A stretch of 64,000 nt of DNA from an uncultured Erwinia sp. (GTDB taxonomy: Bacteria > Pseudomonadota > Gammaproteobacteria > Enterobacterales > Enterobacteriaceae): positions 58,640 to 122,639 of the forward strand of contig CAMIKG010000008.1 in assembly GCA_946221915.1 (NCBI GenBank), in the 5' to 3' direction. Under the pieces are notes generated by a model. It was not told the DNA's origin, did not search any database, and saw only the letters and a program-made list of their open reading frames with translations. How positions within the stretch are numbered: the first letter of the stretch is position 1; the number at the start of each line of letters is the position of its first letter. Made by a program: the position numbers and the translations under genes. Below, piece after piece: positions 34,491 to 43,992 of this stretch.

Positions 34491-35327
34491 ATGAAGCTGC
34501 ACGCCAGAAACTCGGTTTTGGATCTCTCTTATCCACAAGTCATGGGCATTTTGAACGTCACTCCCGACTCCTTTTCCGATGGCGGCAAACATAATACTCT
34601 GGTTCCGGCGCTGACCCACGCCAATGAGATGATCAACGCCGGCGCAACGATTATCGATGTGGGCGGTGAGTCGACCCGCCCTGGCGCGTCTGAAGTCAGC
34701 GTGCAGGAGGAGCTGGAGCGGGTGATTCCGGTGGTGGAAGCGATCGCGCAGCGCTTTGAGGTGTGGATTTCGGTGGATACGTCGAAAGCGGAAGTGATCC
34801 GTGAATCCGCTCTCGCCGGCGCACATATCATCAATGATATCCGTTCGCTGCAGGAGCCAGGCGCGCTGGAAGCCGCTGCGGCCAGTGGCTTACCGGTCTG
34901 CCTGATGCATATGCAGGGCGATCCGCAGTCGATGCAGCAGTCGCCACACTATCAAAACATTGTTGCTGAAGTGGATGCCTGGCTGGCGCAGCAGATTGCC
35001 CGCTGTACAGCCGCCGGGATCAAAAAAGAGCAGTTGCTGCTCGACCCGGGCTTCGGTTTCGGTAAAAATCTCTCCCACAATTATCAGCTGCTGGCGCATC
35101 TGGCCGATTTCCATCACTTTGGCCTGCCGTTGCTGGTTGGCATGTCGCGTAAGTCGATGATTGGTCAGCTGCTGAATGTCGGGCCGTCACAGCGGTTAAC
35201 CGGCAGTATTGCCTGTGCGGTGATTGCCGCGATGCAGGGTGCGCAGATTTTGCGCGTGCATGATGTTAAAGAAACCGTCGAGGCGATGCGAGTTGTCGAG
35301 GCGACACGATCAGCGAAGGAACAGTAA
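34491..35327 (+). CDS. folP: Dihydropteroate synthase
   Basis: TIM-barrel enzyme joining pABA to dihydropterin pyrophosphate; target of sulfonamides. The ATG at 34491 (MKLHARNSV) follows AAAGGAAAG; an in-frame ATG 18 bp upstream is less likely. MGILNVTPDSFSDGG is the pterin-binding loop and VGGESTRPGA the conserved sulfonamide-contact loop. 278 residues. It ends 4 bp before glmM. Confidence 0.97.
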   Translation: MKLHARNSVLDLSYPQVMGILNVTPDSFSDGGKHNTLVPALTHANEMINAGATIIDVGGESTRPGASEVSVQEELERVIPVVEAIAQRFEVWISVDTSKAEVIRESALAGAHIINDIRSLQEPGALEAAAASGLPVCLMHMQGDPQSMQQSPHYQNIVAEVDAWLAQQIARCTAAGIKKEQLLLDPGFGFGKNLSHNYQLLAHLADFHHFGLPLLVGMSRKSMIGQLLNVGPSQRLTGSIACAVIAAMQGAQILRVHDVKETVEAMRVVEATRSAKEQ

Positions 35328-35331
35328 CGCT

Positions 35332-36666
35332 ATGAGTAATCGTAAGTATTTTGGCACCGATGGCATCCGCGGCAAAGTGGGTGAAACACCAATTACCCCT
35401 GACTTTGTGCTTAAGCTTGGCTGGGCGGCCGGTAAAGTGCTGGCGAGCCACGGCTCAAAGAAAATCATCATCGGCAAAGATACTCGTATCTCTGGCTATA
35501 TGCTGGAGTCGGCGCTGGAAGCCGGACTGGCGGCGGCAGGGCTTTCCGCTGCTTTTACTGGCCCGATGCCAACGCCTGCCGTTGCTTACCTGACGCGCAC
35601 CTTCCGTGCGGAAGCGGGGATTGTGATCTCCGCATCGCATAACCCGTTCTACGACAACGGTATCAAATTCTTCTCTATTGATGGCACCAAGCTGCCGGAT
35701 GAAGTGGAAGAGGCGATTGAAGCTGAGCTGGAAAAACCGATCACCTGCGTCGAATCCGCTGAGCTGGGACGCGCCAGCCGTATTGTTGATGCCGCTGGTC
35801 GCTATATTGAATTTTGTAAAGGCACCTTCCCGAGTGAGCTGAGCCTTAAAGGGCTGAAGATTGTCGCCGACTGCGCCAATGGCGCGACCTACCATATTGC
35901 GCCCAATGTGCTGCGCGAGTTAGGGGCGACAGTGATTGCCATCGGCTGTCAGCCTGACGGGATGAATATCAACAAAGAGTGCGGTGCCACCGATGTGCGT
36001 ATGCTGCAGGAGCGTGTGCTGGCTGAGAAGGCTGATATCGGCCTGGCGTATGACGGCGACGGCGACCGCATCATGATGGTGGATCACCTCGGCAATAAAG
36101 TCGATGGCGACCAGATTCTGTATATCATCGCCCGCGAAGGTTTACGCCAGGGGCAGTTGCGCGGCGGCGTGGTGGGCACCCTGATGAGCAATATGGGCCT
36201 TGAGCTGGCGCTGAAACAGCTGGGCATTCCGTTTGTTCGCGCCAAAGTGGGTGACCGCTATGTGCTGGAGAAGCTGCAGGAAAAAGGCTGGCGCATTGGT
36301 GCGGAAAACTCTGGTCATGTGATCCTGCTGGACAAAACCACCACGGGTGACGGCATTGTCGCCGGTTTGCAGGTGCTGGCAGCCATGCAGCGCAACCATA
36401 TGACGCTGCACGATCTGTGCAGCGGAATGAAACTGCTGCCGCAGGTGCTGGTAAATGTGCGCTTCAGTGGTGAAACCGATCCGCTGGAAGATGAAACGGT
36501 GAAAACGGTGACGGCGGACGTGGAAAAAGAGTTGCACGGCCGTGGGCGCGTACTGCTGCGTAAATCCGGCACTGAGCCACTGATTCGCGTGATGGTGGAA
36601 GGTGAAGACGAAACGCAGGTGACCGCGCTGGCGCACCGCATTGCTGATGCGGTAAAAGCGGTCTAA
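35332..36666 (+). CDS. glmM: Phosphoglucosamine mutase
   Basis: Converts glucosamine-6-phosphate to glucosamine-1-phosphate for UDP-GlcNAc synthesis, feeding murA and LPS. 444 residues. The phosphoserine is Ser102 in VISASHNPFYDNG; AYDGDGDR binds magnesium, and RKSGTEPLIR binds phosphate. Start at 35332 after AAGGA, 4 bp after the folP stop, so the two are coupled. Confidence 0.98.
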   Translation: MSNRKYFGTDGIRGKVGETPITPDFVLKLGWAAGKVLASHGSKKIIIGKDTRISGYMLESALEAGLAAAGLSAAFTGPMPTPAVAYLTRTFRAEAGIVISASHNPFYDNGIKFFSIDGTKLPDEVEEAIEAELEKPITCVESAELGRASRIVDAAGRYIEFCKGTFPSELSLKGLKIVADCANGATYHIAPNVLRELGATVIAIGCQPDGMNINKECGATDVRMLQERVLAEKADIGLAYDGDGDRIMMVDHLGNKVDGDQILYIIAREGLRQGQLRGGVVGTLMSNMGLELALKQLGIPFVRAKVGDRYVLEKLQEKGWRIGAENSGHVILLDKTTTGDGIVAGLQVLAAMQRNHMTLHDLCSGMKLLPQVLVNVRFSGETDPLEDETVKTVTADVEKELHGRGRVLLRKSGTEPLIRVMVEGEDETQVTALAHRIADAVKAV

Positions 36667-36754
36667 TTTCGTGCTCCCTCCTCATGCAATGGGGAGGGAT
36701 GAAAAGGGGAAACGAAAGACACCATCCCTGTCTATCCCTCTCCCTGATAACGGA

Positions 36755-36791
36755 AAAACGGCTGAAATTCACGCTTTTGCCGTTTTTTTCC
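36755..36791 (+). terminator. Terminator after glmM
   Basis: AAAACGGC pairs with GCCGTTTT across a 16-base loop and continues with T and an outer CGG...CCG pair. An additional CCTCC/GGAGG hairpin lies at about 36676-36698, soon after the stop codon. Confidence 0.75.
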
Positions 36792-36943
36792 GCAATCAGC
36801 CGCAGGCGTTGAAATTGCGCTTGCGTGCGCTGAGTGCTTTGGTTAGTATTCACACCCGCTTCTGATGGGTATTGAAGACAGTATCCACGTAACTGGTTTG
36901 AAGCTTTTAGATGTGCGTTTAGCGCGCAAGGAACAGGTTGATT

Positions 36944-37276
36944 ATGTACGAAGCTCTGTTAGTGATTTTCCTTCTGGTGGCAATCGGCCTTGTAGGTCTG
37001 ATTATGCTGCAGCAAGGTAAAGGTGCTGATATGGGAGCCTCCTTTGGTGCAGGCGCCTCCGGTACACTGTTTGGTTCAAGCGGTTCAGGTAACTTCATGA
37101 CCCGTATGACTGCTGTGCTGGCGACTCTGTTCTTCATTATCAGCCTGATTCTGGGTAACCTGAACAGCAACAAAACCAGCAAAGGCAGTGAATGGGAAAA
37201 TCTGAGTGCTCCAGCACAGTCGCAACAGACTGCGCCAGCACAACCGGCAGCTCCGGGCAACGATATTCCTAAGTAA
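36944..37276 (+). CDS. secG: Preprotein translocase subunit SecG
   Basis: Small inner-membrane subunit of SecYEG. The start is the ATG at 36944 (MYEALLVIF), matching E. coli; AAGGA lies 11 nt upstream and CAGG 6 nt upstream. Two membrane helices (about 2-19, 50-70) are separated by the Gly-rich QQGKGADMGASFGAG loop. 110 residues. The leuU and metY tRNA genes follow, as in E. coli. Confidence 0.97.
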   Translation: MYEALLVIFLLVAIGLVGLIMLQQGKGADMGASFGAGASGTLFGSSGSGNFMTRMTAVLATLFFIISLILGNLNSNKTSKGSEWENLSAPAQSQQTAPAQPAAPGNDIPK

Positions 37277-37366
37277 GCCAGAAGCCATCGGTATTTCGCT
37301 GCGACAGAAATAAAAAGTCGCCGTCTGCAGAGGACGTAAAAAGTCTTAAAGAGTATCAAAAATAGT

Positions 37367-37453
37367 GCCGAGGTGGTGGAATTGGTAGACACGCTACCTT
37401 GAGGTGGTAGTGCCCGATTGGGCTTACGGGTTCAAGTCCCGTCCTCGGTACCA
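37367..37453 (+). tRNA. leuU: tRNA-Leu (GAG)
   Basis: An 87-nt class II tRNA: acceptor GCCGAGG pairs with CCTCGGT, the anticodon stem-loop CTACC-TT-GAG-GT-GGTAG gives anticodon GAG, there is a long variable arm, the T-loop contains GTTCAAGTC, and CCA is encoded. It lies between secG and metY as in E. coli. Confidence 0.97.
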
Positions 37454-37467
37454 AATCTCAGTATTAC

Positions 37468-37496
37468 TTGCATTTTGTGCAAGATCGGCGTAATAT
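37468..37496 (+). promoter_or_regulatory. Promoter of metY-rimP-nusA-infB operon
   Basis: TTGCAT (37468-37473) and TAATAT (37491-37496) are 17 bp apart, followed by a GC-rich discriminator just before the tRNA, consistent with stringent control of a stable RNA operon. Confidence 0.75.
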
Positions 37497-37512
37497 TCGC
37501 CACGTTTTCGGA

Positions 37513-37589
<77 letters not shown>

Positions 37590-37718
37590 CTTTCCCTTAG
37601 AGTTCTTTTTCAAATATACTGTATGCATCTTACGGCGCGTTCAGCGAGTTTTGAAAAAAATTCTTTTGGATAGTGTGCCGAGCCGCAATTGCGGCATACA
37701 GGGTCCAGTCGCATTAAG

Positions 37719-37741
37719 CCCCGAATTTTCGGGGTTTTTTG
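37719..37741 (+). terminator. Leader terminator between metY and rimP
   Basis: CCCCGA pairs with TCGGGG around ATTT, followed by six T, about 60 nt before rimP. It separates tRNA processing from translation-gene expression and corresponds to the rimP leader attenuator described for Enterobacteria; regulation is inferred. Confidence 0.8.
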
Positions 37742-37800
37742 TTATCAGGCTATCGTAACACTGGGCTAATAAGCCCTTTTTTTATGTCTTGGGGGTGGCC

Positions 37801-38253
37801 TTGTCCACATTAGAGCAAAAATTAACAGAGCTGATTTCAGCACCGGTAGAAGCGCTGGGCTACGAACTGGTTGGCATTGAGTTTGTACGTGGACGCACTT
37901 CCACTCTGCGCATCTATATTGATAGTGAAGACGGTATCAATGTTGACGATTGTGCTGATGTGAGCCATCAGGTGAGCGCTGTGATGGATGTTGAAGATCC
38001 CATCACTGTGCCTTATAACCTTGAAGTCTCCTCACCAGGGCTCGAACGCCCCCTGTTTACCGCCGAACACTACGCGCGATTCGCGGGTGAAGAAGTGAGT
38101 CTGGTATTGCGCATGGCCGTACAAAACCGCCGTAAATGGCAGGGCATCATTAAATCTGTTGAAGGGGAAATGATCACGGTTACCGTTGAGGGTAGCGATG
38201 AAGTATTCGCGCTGAGCAATATTCAGAAAGCGAATCTGGTCCCCCACTTTTAA
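37801..38253 (+). CDS. rimP: Ribosome maturation factor RimP
   Basis: 30S assembly factor of 150 residues, two-domain with an Sm-like C-terminal part. The start chosen is TTG at 37801 (MSTLEQKLTELIS), which gives the E. coli length exactly and follows GGGGGTGG; an in-frame ATG 12 bp upstream exists. Conserved EVSSPGLERPL lies between the domains. Confidence 0.96.
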   Translation: MSTLEQKLTELISAPVEALGYELVGIEFVRGRTSTLRIYIDSEDGINVDDCADVSHQVSAVMDVEDPITVPYNLEVSSPGLERPLFTAEHYARFAGEEVSLVLRMAVQNRRKWQGIIKSVEGEMITVTVEGSDEVFALSNIQKANLVPHF

Positions 38254-38277
38254 ACGTCCGGATTGAGGCTAACCAGG

Positions 38278-39765
38278 ATGAACAAAGAAATTTTAGCTGT
38301 TGTCGAAGCAGTTTCTAACGAAAAAGCCCTCCCGCGTGAGAAAATTTTCGAAGCGCTGGAGAGCGCACTGGCTACGGCGACCAAGAAGAAATACGAGCAA
38401 GAGATTGATGTTCGCGTTGAAATCGATCGTAAAAGTGGCGACTTCGATACCTTCCGTCGCTGGTTAGTGGTGGAAGAAGTCACCCTGCCAACGCGTGAAA
38501 TCACGCTGGAAGCGGCCCGTTTCGAAGATGAAACGCTGGATCCGGGCGACTATGTGGAAGACCAGATCGAATCCGTGACGTTTGACCGTATCACTACCCA
38601 GACGGCAAAACAGGTTATCGTGCAGAAAGTGCGCGAAGCTGAGCGTGCGATGGTCGTTGATCAGTTCCGCGAACATGAAGGCGACATCATCACCGGTGTG
38701 GTGAAGAAAGTGAACCGCGACAATATCACGCTGGATCTCGGCAGCAATGCTGAGGCGGTGATTATTCGTGAAGATATGCTGCCGCGTGAAAACTTCCGCC
38801 CAGGCGACCGTATTCGTGGCGTGCTGTATGCCGTACGCCCTGAAGCGCGTGGCGCGCAGCTGTTTGTCAGCCGCTCCAAACCCGAGATGCTGATCGAGCT
38901 GTTCCGCATTGAAGTGCCGGAAATCGGCGAAGAAGTGATTGAGATTAAAGCAGCTGCACGTGATCCTGGCTCTCGCGCCAAGATCGCGGTGAAAACCAAC
39001 GACAAGCGTATCGACCCGGTCGGCGCCTGCGTGGGTATGCGTGGTGCGCGTGTGCAGGCCGTCTCCAGTGAGCTGGGTGGCGAGCGTATTGATATCGTAC
39101 TGTGGGACGACAACCCGGCGCAGTTTGTTATCAACGCGATGGCGCCTGCTGACGTCGCCTCTATCGTGGTGGATGAAGACAATCACACCATGGATATCGC
39201 TGTTGAAGCCGGTAATCTGGCTCAGGCGATCGGCCGTAACGGCCAAAACGTGCGTCTCGCTTCTCAGTTGAGTGGCTGGGAACTGAACGTGATGACGGTC
39301 GAAGATCTGCAGGCGAAGCATCAGGCTGAAGCGCATGCAGCCATTGACGTGTTTACCAAACATCTCGACATCGACGAAGATTTCGCCACGGTTCTGGTTG
39401 AAGAAGGCTTCTCCAGTCTGGAAGAGCTGGCCTATGTGCCGATCAACGAACTGCTGGAAATCGACGGCCTTGATGAAGATACGGTAGAAGCGCTGCGCGA
39501 CCGTGCGAAAAATGCGTTGACCACCCTGGCATTAGCCAAAGAAGAGAGCCTTGGCGACAACAAGCCTGCTGAAGATTTACTGGGTCTGCCTGGTCTGGAG
39601 CGCGCACTGGCGTTCAAACTGGCGGCAAAAGGCGTGTGTACGCTGGAAGATCTTGCCGAGCAGGGTGTTGACGACCTGTCAGATATTGAAGGCCTGAGTG
39701 ATGAGCAGGCGGGCGAGCTGATTATGGCTGCGCGCAATATTTGCTGGTTCGGTGACGACGCGTAA
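38278..39765 (+). CDS. nusA: Transcription termination/antitermination factor NusA
   Basis: Binds RNA polymerase and RNA, promoting pausing, termination and antitermination. The ATG at 38278 (MNKEILAVVEAV) has GAGG 9 nt upstream. Domains in order: N-terminal polymerase-binding domain (1-130), S1 (about 135-200, GVVKKVNRDNITLDLG), KH1 and KH2 (about 205-345, including IDPVGACVGMRG and AIGRNGQNVRLAS), and two acidic repeats (about 350-495). 495 residues as in E. coli. Confidence 0.98.
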   Translation: MNKEILAVVEAVSNEKALPREKIFEALESALATATKKKYEQEIDVRVEIDRKSGDFDTFRRWLVVEEVTLPTREITLEAARFEDETLDPGDYVEDQIESVTFDRITTQTAKQVIVQKVREAERAMVVDQFREHEGDIITGVVKKVNRDNITLDLGSNAEAVIIREDMLPRENFRPGDRIRGVLYAVRPEARGAQLFVSRSKPEMLIELFRIEVPEIGEEVIEIKAAARDPGSRAKIAVKTNDKRIDPVGACVGMRGARVQAVSSELGGERIDIVLWDDNPAQFVINAMAPADVASIVVDEDNHTMDIAVEAGNLAQAIGRNGQNVRLASQLSGWELNVMTVEDLQAKHQAEAHAAIDVFTKHLDIDEDFATVLVEEGFSSLEELAYVPINELLEIDGLDEDTVEALRDRAKNALTTLALAKEESLGDNKPAEDLLGLPGLERALAFKLAAKGVCTLEDLAEQGVDDLSDIEGLSDEQAGELIMAARNICWFGDDA

Positions 39766-39782
39766 TAACAGGAAGGAACAGC

Positions 39783-42455
39783 ATGACAGATGTAACCGTA
39801 AAATCGCTGGCGGCAGAGATTCAGACTTCCGTGGAGCGCCTGGTACAGCAATTCGCTGATGCAGGTATCCATAAGTCTGAAACTGACTCTGTGACCCAGC
39901 AGGAAAAAGAAACCTTACTGACGCACCTGAACCGTGAACATGGCAGTACGTCCAGTAAATTGACTCTGCAGCGCAAGACGCGCAGCACCTTGAATATTCC
40001 TGGCACCGGGGGTAAAAGTAAATCGGTGCAAATCGAAGTCCGCAAAAAGCGCACTTATGTGAAAGGCGAATCTGACGCTGAACAGGCGGAAGCAGAAGCG
40101 CAAGCGCAGCGTGAAGCGGAAGAACAGGCTCGTCGCGAGGCTGAGGAAAAGGCACAACGTGAAGCGGCTGAGAAAGCGCAACGTGAAGCCGAAGAACAAG
40201 CCAAACGCGAAGCCGCCGACAAAGCCAGACGCGAAGCAGCGGAAAAAGAGAAAGTGAGCAATCAACATACCGATGAAGTAACCCGGGCCAACCAGTCAGA
40301 GAAAGCCCGTCGCGAAGCGGAAGCCGCAGAACTGAAGCGTAAAGCGGAAGAAGAAGCGCGCCGTAAAATCGAAGCTGACGCGAAGCGCGTAGCCGAAGAG
40401 GCCCGTAAAATGGCGGAAGAGAAAGGCAGTGGCTGGACTGAAGCTTCTGAAGAAGCGGAAGATACCACTGACTATCATGTGACCACCTCGCAGCATGCCC
40501 GCCAGGCTGAAGATGAGAACGATCGTGAAGTTGAAGGCGGTCGTGGTCGTCCGGCAAAAGCTTCTCGTCCGAAGAAAGGCAATAAACACTCCGAATCGAA
40601 AGCTGACCGCGAAGAAGCGCGTGCAGCGACCCGTGGCGGCAAGAGCAAGCGTAAGCCAAGCTCACTGCAGCAGGGCTTCAACAAGCCAGCGCAGGCTGTT
40701 AACCGTGACGTGATCATCGGTGAAACCATTACTGTTGCCGAACTGGCTAACAAGATGGCGGTGAAAGGTTCCCTGGTTATCAAAGCGATGATGAAGATGG
40801 GCGCGATGGCGACCATCAACCAGGTTATCGACCAGGAAACTGCTCAGCTGGTTGCGGAAGAAATGGGTCACAAAGTGATCCTGCGCCGCGAGAACGAGCT
40901 GGAAGAGGCGGTAATGGACGACCGTGACACCGATGCCGCGCAGGAAAGCCGCGCACCGGTCGTTACCATCATGGGTCACGTTGACCATGGTAAAACCTCA
41001 CTGCTGGATTACATCCGTTCCACCAAAGTCGCTTCAGGCGAGGCGGGCGGTATTACTCAGCATATCGGTGCTTATCACGTTGAAACTGACAACGGCATGG
41101 TGACCTTCCTCGACACCCCAGGCCACGCCGCGTTTACCGCGATGCGTGCCCGTGGTGCTCAGGCGACGGATATCGTTATCCTGGTTGTTGCTGCGGACGA
41201 TGGCGTGATGCCACAGACCATCGAAGCAATCCAGCACGCTAAAGCGGCAAAAGTGCCGGTTGTGGTTGCGGTGAACAAGTGCGATAAGCCAGAAGCCGAT
41301 CCAGATCGCGTTAAGAACGAACTGACCCAGTACGGAATTATTCCGGAAGAGTGGGGCGGTGAGAACATGTTCGTTAACGTCTCTGCGAAAGCGGGTACCG
41401 GTATTGACGACCTGCTGAATGCGATTCTGCTGCAGGCGGAAGTTCTGGAACTGACTGCTATCCGTGAAGGTATGGCGAGTGGTGTGGTTATCGAATCCTT
41501 CCTGGATAAAGGTCGTGGTCCGGTTGCTACCGTGCTGGTACGTGAAGGTACGCTGAATAAAGGCGATATCGTTCTGTGTGGCTTCGAGTATGGCCGCGTG
41601 CGTGCGATGCGTGACGAACTGGGTCGCGAAGTGTTGACTGCAGGTCCGTCTATTCCGGTTGAGATCCTTGGTCTGTCCGGCGTGCCGGCAGCGGGTGATG
41701 AAGCGACTGTGGTGCGTGACGAGAAGAAAGCGCGTGAAGTGGCGCTGTATCGTCAGGGCAAATTCCGCGAAGTCAAACTGGCGCGTCAGCAGAAATCTAA
41801 GCTGGAAAACATGTTTGCCAACATGACTGAAGGCGAAGTGTCCGAGCTGAATATCGTACTGAAATCTGACGTTCAGGGTTCTGTGGAAGCGATCTCCGAC
41901 TCCCTGCTGAAACTCTCCACCGACGAAGTGAAGGTGAAGATTATCGGTTCAGGCGTAGGTGGTATCACCGAGACCGATGCGACCCTGGCTGCGGCATCGA
42001 ACGCGATTATCCTCGGCTTCAACGTACGTGCGGATGCTTCTGCGCGCCGCGTGATTGACTCAGAAAACGTGGACCTGCGTTACTACTCCGTCATCTATAA
42101 TCTGATTGACGAAGTGAAAGCAGCCATGAGCGGTATGCTGGCGCCTGAGTACAAACAGCAGATTATCGGTCTGGCTGAAGTCCGTGACGTATTTAAATCA
42201 CCGAAGTTTGGCGCTATCGCAGGCTGTATGGTGACTGAAGGTAACATCAAGCGTCACAACCCAATCCGTGTACTGCGTGACAACGTGGTAATCTATGAAG
42301 GTGAGCTGGAATCCCTGCGCCGCTTCAAAGATGACGTTAACGAAGTCCGTAACGGTATGGAATGTGGTATCGGCGTGAAGAACTACAACGACGTTCGCCC
42401 AGGCGACATGATCGAAGTGTTCGAAGTTATCGAAGTTCAACGTACCATCGCCTGA
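39783..42455 (+). CDS. infB: Translation initiation factor IF-2
   Basis: GTPase that delivers fMet-tRNA to the 30S and promotes subunit joining. 890 residues: an N-terminal domain, a long charged linker rich in Arg/Glu/Ala repeats (about 95-225) likely to form a helix, the G domain with GHVDHGKTSLLD, DTPGHAAFT and NKCDKP, then domains II-IV with the C-terminal fMet-binding part. It sits in nusA-infB-rbfA order. In E. coli internal starts give shorter forms; I did not verify these here. Confidence 0.98.
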   Translation: MTDVTVKSLAAEIQTSVERLVQQFADAGIHKSETDSVTQQEKETLLTHLNREHGSTSSKLTLQRKTRSTLNIPGTGGKSKSVQIEVRKKRTYVKGESDAEQAEAEAQAQREAEEQARREAEEKAQREAAEKAQREAEEQAKREAADKARREAAEKEKVSNQHTDEVTRANQSEKARREAEAAELKRKAEEEARRKIEADAKRVAEEARKMAEEKGSGWTEASEEAEDTTDYHVTTSQHARQAEDENDREVEGGRGRPAKASRPKKGNKHSESKADREEARAATRGGKSKRKPSSLQQGFNKPAQAVNRDVIIGETITVAELANKMAVKGSLVIKAMMKMGAMATINQVIDQETAQLVAEEMGHKVILRRENELEEAVMDDRDTDAAQESRAPVVTIMGHVDHGKTSLLDYIRSTKVASGEAGGITQHIGAYHVETDNGMVTFLDTPGHAAFTAMRARGAQATDIVILVVAADDGVMPQTIEAIQHAKAAKVPVVVAVNKCDKPEADPDRVKNELTQYGIIPEEWGGENMFVNVSAKAGTGIDDLLNAILLQAEVLELTAIREGMASGVVIESFLDKGRGPVATVLVREGTLNKGDIVLCGFEYGRVRAMRDELGREVLTAGPSIPVEILGLSGVPAAGDEATVVRDEKKAREVALYRQGKFREVKLARQQKSKLENMFANMTEGEVSELNIVLKSDVQGSVEAISDSLLKLSTDEVKVKIIGSGVGGITETDATLAAASNAIILGFNVRADASARRVIDSENVDLRYYSVIYNLIDEVKAAMSGMLAPEYKQQIIGLAEVRDVFKSPKFGAIAGCMVTEGNIKRHNPIRVLRDNVVIYEGELESLRRFKDDVNEVRNGMECGIGVKNYNDVRPGDMIEVFEVIEVQRTIA

Positions 42456-42479
42456 TGGTCGCCTGACTAAGTGACTTAT

Positions 42480-42501
42480 TCGGGAGGCCTCAGGCCTCCC
42501 G
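42480..42501 (+). terminator. Hairpin between infB and rbfA
   Basis: CGGGAGGC pairs with GCCTCCCG with almost no loop (CTCAG). No T-run follows, so it is more likely an mRNA-processing or stability element than a full terminator. Confidence 0.5.
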
Positions 42502-42522
42502 AATCATTTGGAGAGTATTATT

Positions 42523-42924
42523 ATGGCGAAAGAATTTGGTCGCCCGCAGCGCGTCTCCCAGGAGTTACAGAAAGAGATCGCGATGATTCTGCAGCGTGAG
42601 ATTAAAGATCCACGTCTTGGTATGATGGTCACCGTATCCGCGGTAGAAGTTTCCCGCGACCTGGCCTATGCCAAAGTGTTTGTCACCTTCCTGGAAGACA
42701 AAGACGAAGCCGCGATTAAAGCCGCCCTGCGTGCGCTGGGCGATGCCGCGGGTTATATCCGCTCACTGCTGGGCAAAGCGATGCGCCTGCGCATCGTGCC
42801 GGAACTGACCTTCTTCTATGATAACTCGTTAGTTGAAGGGATGCGCATGTCTAACCTTGTCACTAACGTAGTGAAGAACGACGTTGAGCGTCGCTCTTCC
42901 GCGGAAGACGACAGGGAGGATTAA
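42523..42924 (+). CDS. rbfA: 30S ribosome-binding factor A
   Basis: KH-fold assembly factor of 133 residues acting on the 5' end of 16S rRNA, important in the cold. The ATG at 42523 (MAKEFGRPQRV) follows GGAGAG; an upstream in-frame start lacks support. Its stop overlaps the truB start in TAATG. Linked functionally to deaD at 47.9 kb. Confidence 0.97.
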   Translation: MAKEFGRPQRVSQELQKEIAMILQREIKDPRLGMMVTVSAVEVSRDLAYAKVFVTFLEDKDEAAIKAALRALGDAAGYIRSLLGKAMRLRIVPELTFFYDNSLVEGMRMSNLVTNVVKNDVERRSSAEDDRED

Positions 42925-43868
42925 TGAGTCGCCCTCGTCGTCGCGGTCGCGATATTCACGGCGTATTATTGCTGGATAAGCCACAGAGCATCTCTTCCAA
43001 TGATGCGCTGCAAAAAGTGAAGCGCCTCTACAACGCCAACCGCGCCGGACATACTGGCGCGCTGGACCCACTGGCGACCGGTATGCTGCCGATTTGCCTC
43101 GGCGAAGCCACCAAGTTTTCACAGTATCTGCTGGATTCCGATAAGCGTTACCGGGTGATTGCTCGTCTGGGGCAGCGTACGGATACTTCTGACGCCGATG
43201 GCGTGGTGATCAGTGAGCGTCCGCTTACTTTCAGCACAGAACAGCTGGAAAGGGCGCTTGACAGCTTCCGTGGCGAAACCCAGCAGGTGCCGTCGATGTA
43301 CTCGGCGCTGAAATACCAGGGGCGCAAGCTGTATGAATATGCGCGCGAAGGCATTGAAGTGCCGCGTGAAGCGCGCAGTATCGTGGTGTATGAACTGCTG
43401 TTCATCCGCCATGAGGGCGCAGAGCTGGAGCTGGAAATTCACTGCTCAAAGGGCACCTACATTCGTACTATTATTGATGACCTTGGCGAGAAGCTGGGCT
43501 GTGGTGCGCATGTCACTATGCTGCGTCGTCTGCAGGTTGCGACTTATCCTGTCAGCAAGATGGTGACGCTGGAGCAACTGCAGGCACTGGCGGAACAGGC
43601 CACTGCCGAAGGCGTTGCGCCAGCAGAAAAACTGGATGCCTTGCTAATGCCGATGGACAGCCCGGCTGCAGCGTTTCCGCAGGTCAATCTGCTGCCGGTG
43701 GTTGCGGCCTACTTTAAGCAGGGGCAGCCGGTGCAGGTCGCTGGCGCGCCGCGTGAAGGGTTGGTGCGTGTGACTGAAGGCGATGCACAGCAGTTTATCG
43801 GTATGGCTGAAATTGACGATGATGGCCGCGTGGCGCCGCGTCGTCTGGTCGTAGAATATTCTGACTGA
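42924..43868 (+). CDS. truB: tRNA pseudouridine-55 synthase
   Basis: Makes pseudouridine 55 in the T-loop of tRNAs. 314 residues; catalytic Asp48 lies in GHTGALDPLATG, and RYRVIARLGQRTDT, GTYIRTIIDDLG are family motifs, with a C-terminal PUA-like domain (from about 250). Starts within the rbfA stop codon after GGGAGG. Confidence 0.98.
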   Translation: MSRPRRRGRDIHGVLLLDKPQSISSNDALQKVKRLYNANRAGHTGALDPLATGMLPICLGEATKFSQYLLDSDKRYRVIARLGQRTDTSDADGVVISERPLTFSTEQLERALDSFRGETQQVPSMYSALKYQGRKLYEYAREGIEVPREARSIVVYELLFIRHEGAELELEIHCSKGTYIRTIIDDLGEKLGCGAHVTMLRRLQVATYPVSKMVTLEQLQALAEQATAEGVAPAEKLDALLMPMDSPAAAFPQVNLLPVVAAYFKQGQPVQVAGAPREGLVRVTEGDAQQFIGMAEIDDDGRVAPRRLVVEYSD

Positions 43869-43873
43869 GCCAT

Positions 43874-43902
43874 TTGCTAACGCAACTTGCTCAGAGTAGA
43901 AT
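43874..43902 (+). promoter_or_regulatory. Sigma70 promoter of rpsO
   Basis: TTGCTA (43874-43879) and TAGAAT (43897-43902) are 17 bp apart. The start point would be close to 43909, immediately before a 20-bp perfect palindrome at 43912-43931 that would form a hairpin at the extreme 5' end of the message. Confidence 0.8.
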
Positions 43903-43992
43903 AGCGCGGCTTTACACCCCATGGGGTGTAATTCTGGGCTGCTGAATTAGAGATCGGCGCCTGTACATTTACTTAAATTTTGGAGTGGTAAC

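Noticed and set aside
37468..37484. CTTGCA...TGCAAG dyad after leuU as a terminator
   Set aside because: No T-run, and the left arm coincides with the -35 element of the metY promoter.
40055..40468. Repetitive Ala/Arg/Glu-coding DNA in infB that might be a repeat array
   Set aside because: It encodes the normal charged linker of IF-2; the DNA repetition follows from the protein sequence.
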